From Chitinophaga pinensis (lineage in GTDB: Bacteria > Bacteroidota > Bacteroidia > NS11-12g > UBA955), in contig CAMAQS010000006.1 of NCBI GenBank assembly GCA_945860565.1, positions 1-54,595 of the forward strand: DNA of 54,595 nucleotides. Reading direction: 5' to 3'. How positions within the stretch are numbered: position 1 is the first letter of the stretch; every line of letters begins with the position of its first letter. Below the pieces are notes generated by a model. The model was not told the DNA's origin. It did not search any database and worked only from the letters and a program-made list of their open reading frames with translations. Shown piece after piece: positions 53,571 to 54,595 of the stretch. The translations under genes and the position numbers were made by a program.

Positions 53571-53755
53571 AGATATACCTGTGTATTAAGTTTTTCTTAA
53601 GACGCAATATGCTAAAAAGGTTGCATACAAGCATAAAAAAGTTGTAAAAAAAATATGTTGAGCTATTATTAAAACATTATTAATCAATTATTTAATACAT
53701 TAGCTCAAAAATAATTGACATAAGTATGACGGATTTTGCTTGTTGAAACGACTGT

Positions 53756-54595
53756 TTAGTGCTTTTTCTCGACAGAATTTTTGTAGTTTTTAATGGCTCT
53801 GAAGATGCCTAAAGCCACAGCTGTTTTTCCTTCGTCGGTGTTTAAATATTGTCTGTCGTTGTTATTGGTTAAAAAACCTGTTTCAATTAAAATTGAAGGC
53901 ATGGATGTTTGCCATAAAACCAAAAATCCGGCTTGCTTTACTCCCCTGCTTCTAATTTGGCTAATTTTTCCAGTTTCTTCTTCTATCATCGTAGACAATC
54001 TTAAACTCTGAGTTAAAAATGCATTTTGCACCAAAGAGAATATAATGTGTCCTTCTGCCGAATTTGGATCAAATCCACCATATCGCTGATTGTCCTTATA
54101 ATCTGATTCAAACACGATCGCTGAATTTTCCCGTTTGGCTACATCTAAATTGCCTTGATTCTTATGTAAACCCATAAAATAGGTTTCGCTGCCTGCTGCC
54201 TTTACATTTGGATTGGCATTACAATGAACAGAAATAAATAAGTCTGCTTCATTGCGATTGGCAAAATTAGGTCGCTCCCATAATTTTAGAGATTTATCCG
54301 TTTGTCGGGTGTATAAAACCCGCATTTCTGGAATACTGTCCTTTATATATTTACCTACCTTTAATACTACAGCTAAAGTGATCTCTTTTTCCCATACTTC
54401 TCCTGCTCCATTACAACCGGGATCATTGCCCCCGTGTCCAGCATCCAAGACAATTGTTTGCACTTGGTCGATTTTTCGTTTAGGAATTTTCGAAGAAGGC
54501 ATAAAAATCACGATTATTGCAGTAAGAAAACACGATAAAATCAATTTAGCCGTTTTCGAACGAACTTTAGTGTTAAGTTGAAAATACGGAGTAAG
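53756..54595 (-). CDS. N-acetylmuramoyl-L-alanine amidase (Amidase_3), 5' end beyond the window
   Basis: At least 279 codons; the frame is open from the window edge through LNTKVRSKTAKLILSC and includes a TTG at 54544 as the only internal start candidate. The true start probably lies just outside, since the basic RSKTAK before the hydrophobic segment (LILSCFLTAIIVIF) makes a proper signal or anchor. The catalytic domain has zinc ligands His in VLDAGHGGNDPG, Glu in EVWEKEITLA and His in FISVHCNANP, and the catalytic Glu in LIETGFLTNN. It cleaves the stem peptide from MurNAc during cell separation. The 185-base gap to the large surface-protein gene is very AT-rich with no gene. Confidence 0.93.
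   Translation of the reverse strand, partial: LTPYFQLNTKVRSKTAKLILSCFLTAIIVIFMPSSKIPKRKIDQVQTIVLDAGHGGNDPGCNGAGEVWEKEITLAVVLKVGKYIKDSIPEMRVLYTRQTDKSLKLWERPNFANRNEADLFISVHCNANPNVKAAGSETYFMGLHKNQGNLDVAKRENSAIVFESDYKDNQRYGGFDPNSAEGHIIFSLVQNAFLTQSLRLSTMIEEETGKISQIRSRGVKQAGFLVLWQTSMPSILIETGFLTNNNDRQYLNTDEGKTAVALGIFRAIKNYKNSVEKKH

Overview
The window looks like a chromosomal segment of a member of the phylum Bacteroidota; I cannot resolve the order. Pointers seen in the sequence are a PorT-type type IX secretion (T9SS) barrel, two proteins with T9SS C-terminal sorting domains, a DUF4249-like lipoprotein, AT-rich DNA, no obvious Shine-Dalgarno sequences, and many copies of the phylum's TAnnTTTG -7 promoter box. 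Both ends cut genes: the start of dnaK on the left (minus strand) and an N-acetylmuramoyl-L-alanine amidase whose frame is open to the right edge.

Layout: (1) 0-13.8 kb is dense core metabolism: dnaK start, a lipoprotein, panB, a zinc-ribbon coiled-coil protein with a Nif3-like protein, an RlmI-like methyltransferase, the minus-strand operon ubiE/menG-porT-tgt-lptF/G, engB, the coupled pair hisS-hutH, a TlpA-like thioredoxin and a VOC protein. (2) 13.9-18 kb is accessory: a small T9SS protein, a 3D-domain gene broken by one in-frame TGA and bracketed by two direct copies of a palindromic repeat, a PKD lipoprotein, and an AAA_14/DUF4143 ATPase behind an elaborate operator-like promoter. (3) 18-30.5 kb holds gmhB, a polyprenol-phosphate mannosyltransferase-like enzyme, a TM2/DUF2752 pair, a CorA variant, pgk-glyS, a PhoR-like histidine kinase, a PcrA/UvrD helicase, a PD40 lipoprotein and an outer-membrane protein. 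(4) 30.6-34.4 kb is a tightly overlapping operon rpsP-rimM-trmD-exonuclease-rluA-ykgJ. (5) 34.4-39.6 kb has secreted proteins, a 400-bp stack of three inverted-repeat elements, dcd, a WD40 protein and an Sfp-type phosphopantetheinyl transferase whose start codons overlap head to head, and a LysM/TonB-C fusion. (6) 39.7-46.4 kb holds lepA, dprA, yidC and atpDC. (7) 46.4-54.6 kb has a gene-poor 0.8 kb, an ECF-like sigma factor, a lycopene cyclase-domain protein, an MCE (MlaD) protein, a 1347-residue T9SS surface protein and the amidase.

The genes work mainly in translation (hisS, glyS, rpsP, rimM, trmD, tgt, lepA, engB, RlmI-like), envelope assembly (LptF/G, PorT, YidC, amidase, MCE, GmhB) and central metabolism (pgk, panB, ATP synthase). 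The three signals I find most worth following are: a 12-base motif CATCCCCCAAAA present in 7 exact and 7 one-mismatch copies on both strands, in coding and intergenic DNA and in different reading frames; a recurring geometry in which the -7 box ends only 4-10 bases before the start codon, implying widespread leaderless or near-leaderless mRNAs; and a small family of roughly 90-bp palindromic repeats with a compensatory stem change. I saw no CRISPR array, rRNA, tRNA, transposase, integrase or recognisable defence island.
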